DNA of 64,000 nt from Fagopyrum homotropicum (Eukaryota; Streptophyta; Magnoliopsida; Caryophyllales; Polygonaceae). Below the pieces are notes generated by a model. That model had not been told where the DNA came from. It did no database searches and saw nothing but the letters and a program-made list of their open reading frames with translations. The translations under genes and the position numbers were made by a program. Below are positions 10,759-21,633 of the stretch, one piece after another. How positions within the stretch are numbered: the first letter of the stretch is position 1; each line of letters begins with the position of its first letter. The stretch spans positions 31,201,001 to 31,265,000 of the forward strand of contig BSWB01000003.1 of the NCBI GenBank assembly GCA_033239125.1. Reading direction: 5' to 3'.

Positions 10759-11027
10759 AATTTGCTGATTCTTCTTCTTGTGTTCCTTAATTTCCCGAGA
10801 ACATAGTTCTAGTCTTCTACAGCTCTACCTCCACTAACCTAACACCACTACAAATTCCTCCAACAACATAGAAGAGCTTCCAAACGATATGTTGCGAATC
10901 AAACAATCAGTTAGTATAGAAATGAAGTAAATACTAGAATAAGGAGAATGATTGGTGGTTATGGGGGTGGTGGTGGTTAGTGGGGGAGGAACAGGAAAAG
11001 TCCAGTTTACAAGACAAAGACAACTCA

Positions 11028-11215
11028 AAGATAGAGAGAGAAAGAAAAGATAGGAGCATTTGCTCCCCCGATTTACCAGAGACAGACTCGTCAAGAGACA
11101 AACAGAAGACGAACAGAAAAAGAGAGAGCGAGAGAGACGGGAGAGAAAGGTAAAGAGAGAGAAAAGGAAGAGAAGAAGATGAAGAACGAGTAAAATGCTT
11201 CCCTTTTCTGTTTCT
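11028..11215. repeat. GA/CT-rich low-complexity tract
   Basis: A purine-rich tract on the + strand with many AGAGAG blocks, so CT-rich on the strand of the PHL-type gene. It probably belongs to that gene's 5' leader or core promoter, where plant CT microsatellites are common. It could also carry GAGA-type BBR/BPC protein sites. Confidence 0.6.
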
Positions 11216-11341
11216 CTCTCTTGAGTCTCTCTGGTCCAGCACTGACTTCAGCGCTGCGTGGGTTATGAGTTGTCTTCCAGTTTTGTCTTGTATGGCGTCC
11301 ATTCCATTTTCATCTGTCCCTCTCCAACCTCCAATGGCATG

Positions 11342-11412
11342 TGGGCCCAGTCCTAACAAATTGGGCCTTTCTAGACTGGCCCAAACTACATTCCGATGGG
11401 CTTTTAGGCCCA
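11342..11412 (+). promoter_or_regulatory. Cluster of five TGGGCY (site II) elements
   Basis: Five copies of TGGGCC/T in 71 bp: 11342-11347 (+), 11362-11367 (+), 11378-11383 (-), 11397-11402 (+) and 11407-11412 (-). They lie 121-191 bp upstream of the methyltransferase ATG at 11533. Site II elements bind TCP factors and are typical of nuclear genes for mitochondrial and ribosomal proteins, which fits the predicted mitochondrial product. They could also act on the divergent PHL-type gene. Confidence 0.6.
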
Positions 11413-11532
11413 TAACCGCTGAAACTACTTTCGACTTCGAGGGGTTTTGCAGAATCACCTTGCTGGGTTTTGGGTTCTGACAATTCCGAGAGTGGAACTG
11501 GGAACTGGAGAGCTGAGAAGGTAGCTCAAATC

Positions 11533-14500
11533 ATGGCGGCTCGTAGAAGTTTCTCTATGCTGTTACTCTTCTGCTCAAACTCATCAAGAGGTATACTTTA
11601 TTCTCTATGTCCCTTACTTACGCTCACTTGGATTGATTGCTTTTTTGTAGCAATTATGCAAAATTGCTTGATTGTGATGTGGCAGCGTATTCTCGGCGAT
11701 CTTGTGCATTCTTCTCAACTACTCACATTGTTCGCGATGATCCAATTCTGGTTAATTCTCGTTAGGATTTTGGATTATGCAATTGATTTTTTGGGGGGGG
11801 GAACTTTGATTGTTTGTTCGTAATATGAATTTTAGGTTCGTGATTTCATACATTCCGCACTGTATGATCCAGACCATGGATACTTCTCTAAGAGTTGTGC
11901 TTCAGTTGGCGTTCTCGATTCCAGTATCAAGTTCAATCAACTCCAAGGTCAAAATTTCCTCTTCCCTCGTTCACGTTTCTCTAATAGTCGATTCAAAATC
12001 CATTGATAAAGCATCCGTGAAGTATTTTTCGTGTTGAAATGTATTTTGCTTGCACAATAGTATAGTAAACTGTCCACTGCGTGCCTGCACTGAACTTGAA
12101 AGAACTCAGGCAGGAAAGCGTATTTGCATCATTTGGATAAAATATACAAGCAGAGTGACACTTCTTGGTTTACACCTGTGGAGCTTTTCAAGGTCACTCT
12201 TTCTTGAACTTTCTTTTTATTGCTGTCAGAAGATTTTCTTATGTGTGACTTCTCTAGGCAACATAATACGTACCGGGATTCTCTTTTCTTTAATGTTCTA
12301 TCTAGTCAATCTGTTATACGCAACTTGCTTCTGCAGCCTTGGTATGCTCATGGAATTGCTGAAGCTATTCTGCGCACTGCTAACTTAACATACCCACTCA
12401 AAGTAAGTTCTCAATTCAACGTTCACTCTCTCAGCTGAATTGTGTTCTTTTCCTGCTTTCTATCTCTATCCTATTGCCTCTCTTGCTCAAATATATCCAA
12501 TTAAATAATTGATCAAAAACTTACATTGTCTGTTAGATATTTTCACTGACATTTATTTGAAATGCTTTAAACTGTTACTGGTGCTTAGCTGTGAACTTCT
12601 AGCTGTAAAAAGAAGATACTAAACTATGAACTCATATGTTGTTATCAGTGTGTTCTTCCTATTTATGACGTGTTCTATTTGGCACATCTTGTTGTTGTTA
12701 TTTGATTGCAGATATATGAAATAGGCGGAGGGTCTGGAACCTGTGCAAAAGGCATAATGGACTACATCAAGTTGAATGCACCTCCGCGAATTTATAACAA
12801 TATGAAGTACACGTATGTAGCCCTTACCAGAAACTTGTCATAAAGGAGTGGAGAAAAATAGCCAACTTAATCAAATAACTAAAGCAGAAAGAAAACGCTG
12901 ATCTAGATAGGTTGTGGTGCCTTCATCTGTATTGATTTAATCTTGATATTGGGAAGTGGATAAAGGTCAATGAAATGATTTATGCTTGTCACAGGGTTGT
13001 AGGTTTGTTTGTTGTGCACATATTGAACTTTAAGTTCACAAACATATTTGACAACTAAGACAGGTTGCTTATAAAGTTATAATTGGTGGATTTGTTTGAA
13101 AGTTGCACTATTAGATATGAAAGAATGCATATTTTTACTAAATGCAGTTCAGTAGAAATCAGTTCATCACTGGCAGAAAAACAGATGGGAACTGTTGGCC
13201 AAGTTTCCAGTCACTTGTCAAAATTTGAAGTTGAGCGTCGGGATGCTGCTGATCGAAGTGGATGGGGTATGCTTCTTCTGGACTCATATATTCAGAAAAA
13301 ACTGTGATGTTACTTATGTTTTTTGGCTTCTAAGGGTGTTGCTTATGTTAATATTAAGTTTTATAGTTCATTAATATCTCCATTAATTCAGAAAACTGTT
13401 TAGGACAGGGCATTGCAAGTATTCCAATTTGTTTTGAGCAATCTTAGATGCTTTACTTCCTCATTGAAAGAACCTTTACATTAATCTTACTTTCAATTTT
13501 TACCAACTTAAAGTTAACTAGCAGATCTGTTGGGGATATTTGTGTACACCCGTAAGTAAATGGTAAGTATTTAAGCACATTATGGTTCAGAGTTGGGATG
13601 GATATCTGTTAATGGGCACCATCACACTGAGTACTGCATTTTTATATATTAATCTCACTTTATATCTATTTTTATATAACTTGATCTGCAGGTGATGTGC
13701 AGCAACAGCCATGTTGGGTCATAATGCTTGAGGTATTGTGCTTGTATTATCTATGTATGATGAGATATTCATTCAGCTTACGCTGATTCAGAAATAGGTT
13801 TACAGACTGTTTTTAGTTTAATCGGATTGACTTGCTCAGTGCCTACTAAAAAAATTTATTTTCCCTTTCAGGTCTTAGATAATCTTCCGCATGATCTTAT
13901 TTATTCTGAGAATCAAATCTCCCCATGGATGGAAGTCTGGGTTGAGAAGCAGCCTGATGGGTAGCCACTAGAACCCAACTGTGCTTACATACAATATTTC
14001 TCACTATTTTGCATTTACTGATCTTAGGCTTTTTTGCCTGTCAATTTATATACTGTGTTCAATTGAAACACTATGGACCTTAGCAGTAAATTGTGGAAGA
14101 GAGGAAATTTTGTATCTGAATGAAAAGCAGTTTTTAAATTGACAACCAAATAAAGCCTTTAATGTATATGTAGTTTTGTGTCGTCAGTTTAGCTTAAAGT
14201 TTCTAATTTTTCTTGGTTCTGCATTGACAGGTTATTACCTTCTGAGTTGTATAGATCAGTAGAGGACCCACTAATCAAACGTTGCATGGACATACTAAAT
14301 ATGGAACCCAGTGCTGAAGGAAGCATGTTGGCATCTAATGCAAGAAGCATTTGGGCTAGAGTTTTTCCCAAACCTCGACGATGCTGGCTACCAACAGGCT
14401 GCTTGGTAGGCAATGCAATAAGAGTCTTTTTATGTTGGGAAGTTTTAAGTCCTCGTTTTTATTTTGAGGTTGTAGCTACTCTTAAATGCAGAAACTGATG

Positions 14501-15878
14501 GATTCCCTGCATAGTGCCATACCAAAGATGTCTCTGATTGCTTCAGATTTCAGTTACCTTCCTGATGTCAGACTACCGGGTGAGAGGGCTCCTCTGGTTT
14601 CTACTAAGGTATTCGTTCCATTTCCTTTTGTATAACTGAGTTTGTTATTTTTATATGGGGAGAAAGCAGTGGGAACTCTGAAAGTATAAAACTCAACTAT
14701 AAGCAATTCCCCTTTTGTCTTTCCATTTCTTTATGATAATGACTAATTAAGTTAGCCTGCCCATCTTGATGCATCATATCTTGTATATGCTGTTGAAGAA
14801 GTGAAGTGAGAAAGTAGCTAATGAAGTTTCAAGATGCTGCTTCTATCAGAAATAAGGATTGTTAATTATATGCAAGAGGAAATTAATATATATTTGTAAA
14901 TAATGTGATATAACTTAAAACTTATTTCGATCCATTCATTTGAAATACTTTTAAGTTTCAAAATTAAAACTTAATCTGCAATAACAGGCTGTTATCTCAT
15001 CCTATGCAGAAAGGTGGAAGCAGTTCAGATTATGATAGCTACCTGGAGGCAAAGGTAAGCTTATCATCCTGTGACATCTACTTCCGTTTCTTTGAGGAAG
15101 ATATACTCTTCATAGATTTTCGGAAATATACTGATTTCGGAATCAACTGAAATCATGCTTGTTAGATTTCATAAGTTACTGACAATAGGTCTACTTTTGT
15201 TGTAGGGTGATGCTGATATTTTCTTTCCAACAGACTTCTGCCTCTTAGAACAGATTGACCACTACAGCTCTGGCTGGCTCAAAGCACACAAGGAAGAAAA
15301 TTCCAAGAAGGGAAAGAAGAGGCGGTCAATGATGGTGAGTTATCCTGCCTTAATAGTTGAAATAGCAATATTAAATTGGCATGCCAAATCTAATGCATGT
15401 CGCATTTCAATTTCTAGAAGAATCACTGCATTGTTGTCTTGTTAGCTTGTGCCTTATAACTTGTTTAAGGTCATCTTTTATCACGACTGGAAATGATTGC
15501 AACACCTAGCTCCCTTATTAGGTCATGCACTTCTAAAATTACCTTGGATTATTGTAGTTATAATTCTAGTTCCAACTGATTAGAGACAATAGAAACTGTA
15601 TAACATTAGTTTCTCATTCGAAAATCAATTTATAATGCATTATTGGTAAAATGAGACGGTTTTCCTTCCACAATTTACAGATCAGTTCATTTCTCCTCCT
15701 ACTTTTTCCTTATACTGTTTGCCTTTCAAATCTGTATCAAAAGCTTGATACCTCAGCATTCATGGAAGAGTTTGGGCTCCCAACAAAAACGAGAACTCAG
15801 GACGGATACAATCCACTTTTGGACGACTTCAAAAACACGAAATTCTATATCAGCGTTCCAACACACAACACAAAGTGA
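11533..15878 (+). CDS. Mitochondrial SAM-dependent methyltransferase, DUF185/NDUFAF7-like (At1g04900 type)
   Basis: Member of the DUF185 (Methyltransf_28) family, which includes NDUFAF7, the arginine methyltransferase that helps assemble respiratory complex I. Fourteen exons: 11533-11590, 11686-11750, 11836-11947, 12110-12192, 12337-12402, 12712-12812, 13148-13266, 13692-13732, 13872-13960, 14231-14405, 14492-14608, 15010-15054, 15206-15334 and 15744-15878. They total 1335 nt and close exactly to 444 aa. The N-terminus (M-A-A-R-R-S-F-S, then R-R-S-C-A-F-F-S-T-T) is basic and Ser-rich, like a mitochondrial transit peptide. SAM motif I is at 129-138 (I-Y-E-I-G-G-G-S-G-T). Further family blocks are L-D-N-L-P-H-D, L-F/V-P-K-P-R-R-x-W-L-P-T-G, and E-R-A-P-L-V-S-T-K. 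Exon 2 is needed: without it the frame hits a stop. The plant At1g04900 branch differs from the true NDUFAF7 orthologue, so its substrate is uncertain. Confidence 0.92.
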
Positions 15879-16355
15879 TGTAGCTGAGTTCTTTCGGATG
15901 AATACTCACTGGCTACCATCCAGGTAAGGAGTGTGTGGCTGGCTAGTAGTTCCAAGAAAAGAAAAGAAAAAAGTAGAAAAGCCAAAAATTAGAAAGAATA
16001 GAACAAAACTATCTCTCTCTTGTTAATTATGGAAATCTGCAGGAGTGATCTGGATCATTAATTGTGGATCTTTGTCACTTTGTTCTGTGAAATTGGTCAA
16101 CTGTTTTGTTTTCTTTATGGCTGGGAGACCATAGAAGGGATAGCCTAATAATTTGGAACAAGAGTCAAACCCTGGGTGGTAAGAGAAGATGAACTTTCAT
16201 TGATGCCTGTCTGCTGAGTAGGACCATACCATGTTGTATTATATAAGACACTTTCCTTATTCAATTGATTGATTGGATATTCTTCTTCTTTTGTGTCATT
16301 TAGTATTTCAATTGTTTCATGTACCATGTAACAGTTTTTTACTTAAGGTTACTAT
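15879..16355. other. 3' UTR and spacer after the methyltransferase gene
   Basis: Non-coding sequence. The first 300-400 bp are probably the 3' UTR and terminator region of the gene ending at 15878. An in-frame stretch on the minus strand at 16145-16327 has no recognisable product. Confidence 0.5.
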
Positions 16356-16914
16356 TGAGATATAATGATATTACACGTTGATATCTTTCCTAATCGGAGA
16401 ATATATGATATCATACCCTCGTTTATTTTAAGTTAGAATAGATATATATTATATGTTTTGTATTGTCTATATATTAGGCTTATTAATAAGATTAATCATA
16501 TTGTGGTTTTCCACCACCATTTGCATGGGTTCTCAAAGTCTAATGTTATCATGGTATCAGAGCGATTTTGACATTTTATGTCCATATAAAATCATCGGCA
16601 TTATTCCGATCCAACCGGTTCCCGCCTCTCCGAAACGCAGCATCGGCATGTCCGAGTACAACATCGGCTTCGTCCGAGTACAACATTGGCTTCGTCCCAG
16701 AACAACCTCGGCTTCGTCCCAGAACAACCTCGGCTTCATACCAGAACAACATCGAATTTGTTCGAGAACAACAACTTATTTTGGGAACAACATCGGCTTC
16801 GTCCAAAAACAGGTTGGTTTCGTCGGAGAACAAGAACCAACATGTTTCATTTCAATCTTTAGCATTACTCACACTTCGATTGCGGGGGAACATTGAGATA
16901 TAATGATATTACAA
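16356..16914 (+). mobile_element. TRIM retroelement: 5' LTR, internal region and start of 3' LTR
   Basis: A miniature LTR retrotransposon without genes. The 5' LTR runs 16356-16551 (196 bp, TG...CA). A primer-binding site TGGTATCAGAGC at 16552-16563 matches the 3' end of initiator Met-tRNA. The internal region is only about 340 bp and ends in a polypurine tract (GCGGGGGAACAT) just before 16894. There the LTR starts again (TGAGATATAATGATATTAC, identical to the first LTR) but breaks off after about 20 bp. The rest of this 3' LTR is found at about 29880-30019, so the MULE split it. It must have depended on another retroelement for its proteins. Confidence 0.8.
16627..16845 (+). repeat. 22-bp tandem repeat inside the TRIM
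   Basis: About nine imperfect copies in a row. The consensus is TCCGAGTACAACATCGGCTT plus CG. Clean 22-bp units start at 16651, 16673, 16695, 16717, 16739 and 16761, with shorter degenerate units before and after. Because 22 is not a multiple of three, the array is open in several frames but is unlikely to encode a protein. Confidence 0.85.
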
Positions 16915-17260
16915 AGGATGAGTTGACTAAGTAGGCAACTTATGTAATAGTGTGTACAAACTAAGCCCATTTTGTTTCATGTTAACAAACTAGACCCCTC
17001 TATATTTTACTAAAAAGATTAATCTCATATAATATAGAAAATTCTGTAGATTTGCTCAATATTTCTCTATCCTAATTAGACGTATTAATTAGCTTAATTA
17101 AAAACATTAATAGTTATTTTTAGCCGTTAAACAAGAAAATAAAACGTGAACAATCTCCATTAATTGGGGGTTATCAATTAGACGAGCGATTACTGAGACA
17201 TTTTTGACGTCATTGTTGCTGCAACCGAGTTTATGATCTTGGATTCTTCAAACTGGAAGC

Positions 17261-17493
17261 CATTATTTCTCATCTTGATTTCTTCATAATCGTTGATAGA
17301 GCTCGATCAGATACATAAGACGGTTGCAATCAAATACATATTGACTGTGTTTGTGTGTATCGTTTTTTGCGTTCAACAAACTGTACGCCATTGTTGCTCC
17401 TCTAGATCTATTCATTATCGCTGGTAGAGATCGAGCAGATACATAAGACGGTGACAATCAACTACATATTGATTGTGTTTATTGTTTTCTGCG
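17261..17493 (+). repeat. Direct duplication of about 127 bp near the MULE left end
   Basis: Two tandem copies begin at 17261 (CATTATTT) and 17388 (CATTGTTG). Both contain CAGATACATAAGACGGT followed by CAATCAA(A/C)TACATATTGA. The copies differ at many positions. It lies in the subterminal region upstream of mudrA and may be part of its promoter or leader. Confidence 0.75.
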
Positions 17494-17700
17494 TATGTAC
17501 TAGGTAATTATTACTTGCCAAGCTTTTTTGTGATTTTTATCAAGTTATATATTGTTATTATTGAGTTGTGGTGCAATGAACTATGCATCGATTTTGAGGA
17601 TATTGTTTATGTCATATTTAGAAACTAATATGTAGTAATAATGTGAAGTCATGTTGCCACTATATTATGTAATACGTATGTTATGTAAATGTCTTGTTGA

Positions 17701-20178
17701 TGTGTATGTATTAGGTATGAGTTCTGTTTTCGTGATCTTCTATTACGGTGGTGATTGGGAGTTGAAGAATAATGTATGGGACTACATTGGGGATGTTACA
17801 AGTAAACCTCTTGATGTAGATGTTTCTTGCACCTTTGAGGATTTGAAACATAAGGTTTCAACGCAGTTTGAAATATGTGTGTGTCGGAGTTTGATGTAAA
17901 ATTGTCGTACAAGAATCCATTCAATCTTGCACTCAAGCCATTTGACGTCACTACAACGGTTGATTTGAAAACATTTTTTTCAAATAAATGGGATGCAACA
18001 GTACATGTGGAGTGTGCCAATGTGTGTCACGAAAGTTGATCTACATAAGCCTAGCAATATTGTGACAGTAGCTGAGGTACATAATGCAGAACATAGTATG
18101 AACGGATGTTTGTAGCTTAATTTATGTACATATTCATCGAGTGTGTCAGTGACAACCCAAGAAGAGAATACAGCGGGTACCCTCTTGCAATAGTGTCTCG
18201 TGTAGATACATTTGTACCAGATGTGCATAATTATGAGCTTGTGTTGGAGAAAACATATTCTTCAAAGGTTGAGTTAAAGAATGCTTTGTGTTTGCATTCA
18301 ATATCCGAATATTCCCAGTATATGATTGTTACGTAAAAAATGAAGGCAATAACAACAAGATGTATTGACGAATAATGTAAATGGAGGGTTCGTATCACTA
18401 AGCTTGGGGAATCAAGTTAATTTACAACAACAAGGTATGTCTCCACACACACATGTTCCTATCACATGAGGAGAGCTGGTAACAGGGGTGCTTCCTATCA
18501 AGTAATTGCAGAGAAACAGAAATCAATGTATGTTGTACATTCTAACTGAAACATTATTTTCTTCATTGTAAACTTTTTTAATAATGTGTGTAGCCTACGT
18601 TTATGTAGGTACGGCAACTCGAAAAAGTTACCATCTGTTAATAAGATAGTCATTGTTATGAAGAGTTTACATCGAATAGATGCTAGTTATGGGAAGTATT
18701 GGAAAGCACGGGAGGCCGTGAAGGACATGATTAGAGGAACTTCATAAGATAATTATAGATCCATCCCTGCATATTTGTATATGTTAGAGGATGTGAACAA
18801 CGGTACAGTTTCTGCCCTTGTACTTGATGAAGAAAATCGTTTCAGATATGTATTTGTTGCGTTTGAACAATCTATCAAAGGATTTGGTACGATGCGAAAG
18901 GTACAAAACCTTTAATCATGAACATATGTAGTAAATTTTAATAGACTATGTATCTGAAATGTGTACATATTTGATAAATTTGTAGGTTATCACGGTCGAT
19001 AGTACACATTTAAGTGGGAAATATAGAGGGGTTTTGCTCGTTGCAACTGCACAAGACGCTAATCAACAAACCTATCCCATTGCTTTTTGAATTGTTGATA
19101 GTGAGAATGATGCGTCATGAGATTTCTTTTTTAATAATTTGAGTCGTATCATTCCGGATAACAAGGAACTTGTGTTTGTTTTCGATTGACATAATTCTAT
19201 TAAGAAGGGTATAACATCCAACTATCGTTTGACGTTTCATGGTTACTGTATTTGGCATCTTAAGGGGGACCTGAGAAAGCGAACAAGATTGAACTGTATA
19301 CTATAAATGTTTATTGATGGGGCGAAGAGATGTAGGGAAGCTAACTGCATTGAGCTACTGAGACAAATATCATTGGTTTGTTTTGGTACATAATGGCTTT
19401 ATATTTTCATTATTTATAGGGAATGTATCCTTATATTAGTAAATATGTACAAGAAAAGTCAAAGGTTGGAGAGTTGCTTACTAAGATGGGAATATCAACG
19501 TGGGCTCGTTCGTTATCTCCTGCTAAAAGGTATAACATAATGACTAGTTACAACGCCGAGTGTGTTAACGGCATAATGAAAGAAGGGAGTGAATATCCAA
19601 TTTTATCCATGCTGGATGAAATCAGACAATTCATGTCACGCTAGTTTGCGGAGCGCCGTAAAAAATCTCAATCTTGTGTATATGTTTCCATGCCAAAAGT
19701 TGAGGCTATCATTCAAACAAGGTTTGATGAATCAGGTTCTTACTTTGTGTACACACTTGACGCATAAATGATGGAATTTGAGGTAAAAAGGGGAGATGAA
19801 CATGTCATTGTTTGTTTGCAAACGAAGACTTGTGCGTGCAAAGAGTTTGATATTGAAGAGATATCATGCATACATACAGTAGCTGCAGCAAAACATGTAG
19901 GCATTAGCCCTTCTTATTTTGTAAGTAAGTATTATTCCACAGAATATTGGAGGTCTGGATATGCAGAGGTTATTTACCCGGTGCCGAACAAGTCGGAGTG
20001 GGATGTACCGGTATACGTTTCAGATATTGCTTTTGAGCCTCCATTGAAGCGTAAGAGGTGTGGAAGGATGCCAAAGTCCAGATTTCGTGCATCTTGGGAA
20101 CAAGGGTCTAAGAAGAAATGTAGTTGTTGTGGCTTTAATGGACACACGAAGAAGACTTGTGTAAACCAGCTGAAATAG
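17701..20178 (+). pseudogene. mudrA: mudrA-like MULE transposase (decayed)
   Basis: DDE transposase of the Mutator superfamily, cut into several frames by stops and small shifts. In order: an N-terminal domain from about 17719 (F-Y-Y-G-G-D-W). Around 18470-18900 is the region before the catalytic core. At about 18985-19085 is V-D-S-T-H-L-S-G-K-Y-R-G, carrying the first catalytic Asp. Near 19180 the second acidic site is followed by a stop codon (F-D-stop-H-N-S-I). At 19540-19580 is Y-N-A-E, the third acidic residue. From 19768 to 20178 an intact frame holds a SWIM zinc finger (C-A-C-K ... C-I-H) and a C-terminal CCHC knuckle (C-x2-C-x4-H-x4-C). In-frame stops near 18745, 19090, 19187 and 19644 show it cannot make a full transposase. 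It has introns as in other plant mudrA genes. Confidence 0.85.
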
Positions 20179-20829
20179 TCAAGTTACTTGATAATTGGAA
20201 AGTATGTGACCTTGTGAACAAACAGTATTATGTTTGCTTTTCAACATTGTATTCCCTCTAATTTATGTGTGAGTTTATTTTTGACAATATAAATATGGCC
20301 TTCGTCTGCTATATACATACGTTGTTTTGCAAATCAAGTTAAATAGTGCCGTTATATATATGTACACAAACTATTAATAAGGTGACGTCAAACCAATATA
20401 TACATATTGCATTCACACGCCGGTGTATATTATATACATACGACCTACTCAATTCAATCGTATACACACATCTTAAGTCAATCACATACAGAAACATAAG
20501 TTACCATAAACATAAATTATATGCTTGTGTGTAGCCGTATATGTTATGTATGCACCATATTATTGAGCTGTGCAATTCAGTTTAATATAAAACTCATGCA
20601 TTTATGTACATATACCATAAATAAGGTAACAAACTGAACATGTGTATGTCTTGCTAGAAGGTTTCACTTAATTCAAACTGTCAAACAAAAACATGCAATG
20701 AATATCCATCCGCACTACACAACTAGTTGTGTAATAACTAAGGTTCATAACAAAAATTAGCAATTTGGATGTTATCATGTTTCGGTTACATAAACCATTA
20801 CATAATCGGGTGGTTTTCAATTCTCATCA
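20179..20829. other. Spacer between the two convergent MULE genes
   Basis: AT-rich DNA with many TACATA/TATACA words and no coding signal. It probably holds the 3' ends of both the mudrA and the protease transcripts. Confidence 0.5.
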
Positions 20830-21625
20830 AACCATTCGCGTTATTCCCTAGTGAACACAACATTTATCAATTTCTCTCTACTTGCTTGAATAGATTCATT
20901 GCTTATAGCACTCAAATCTTTGCGTCTAGACGCTAAGTACTATATGTACTTCAAAGTGAATATGCCACAGCTTCCCCTGCGTTCAAGAAGTTCACAAAAA
21001 TGTAAAGTATGTAATATTATATGGATCACTACATAATTGAAATACACAACACGTACCCATCAGCGCCGATGTTCAAACCAGTTTTCTTGATCACCTTGAG
21101 TGACCCCTTCAGTCGATCTCCAAGCCGTTTGTGCTTGTCATGTACTCCTAGAAGTTGAGGGAGCATAATAACCATGGGCTCAAGAAGATTATGCAATTTA
21201 TCGTCCTTTGTGTAGTTGATCTGTGGATCATACACATATATGCACCACATACGGAAATCAATTTCGAGAGCGACCCAATGGGATTCTAGGAGGTTGAACG
21301 GTGTATATATCACATCAAAATCATATAATGGCTTTCTGAACATATGTGGGTTGTCCCCGGAAATAACGTCATGCATGCTTTGATTGAAATTTGGCTTCGA
21401 GTCTTTCATAGTAACATGTTTTTCAAATATTTTACGGTTGTATGTCCTAGACTAAACGGACGATAACACCGCAATCTTGGCGAAGCGTTCAGGGTTCTCG
21501 ACAATGCTTTTCCGCATGTTCATAATAATCTCATTTACAGCCTATGACAATCATTATAACGAAAATCAAACTAACTATTCATATACAGTGTGTACATATG
21601 ATCAGTTACATAAGTTACTACTCCA

Positions 21626-21633
21626 ATGTGTAC
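21626..21633. repeat. Left target-site duplication of the hAT element
   Basis: ATGTGTAC directly precedes the hAT end. The same 8 bases follow the other end at 24813-24820. An exact 8-bp duplication is the signature of hAT insertion. Confidence 0.92.

Noticed and set aside
16453..16903. Overlapping frames across the 22-bp repeat array
   Set aside because: Openness in several frames on both strands results from the repeat; no start or domain support.
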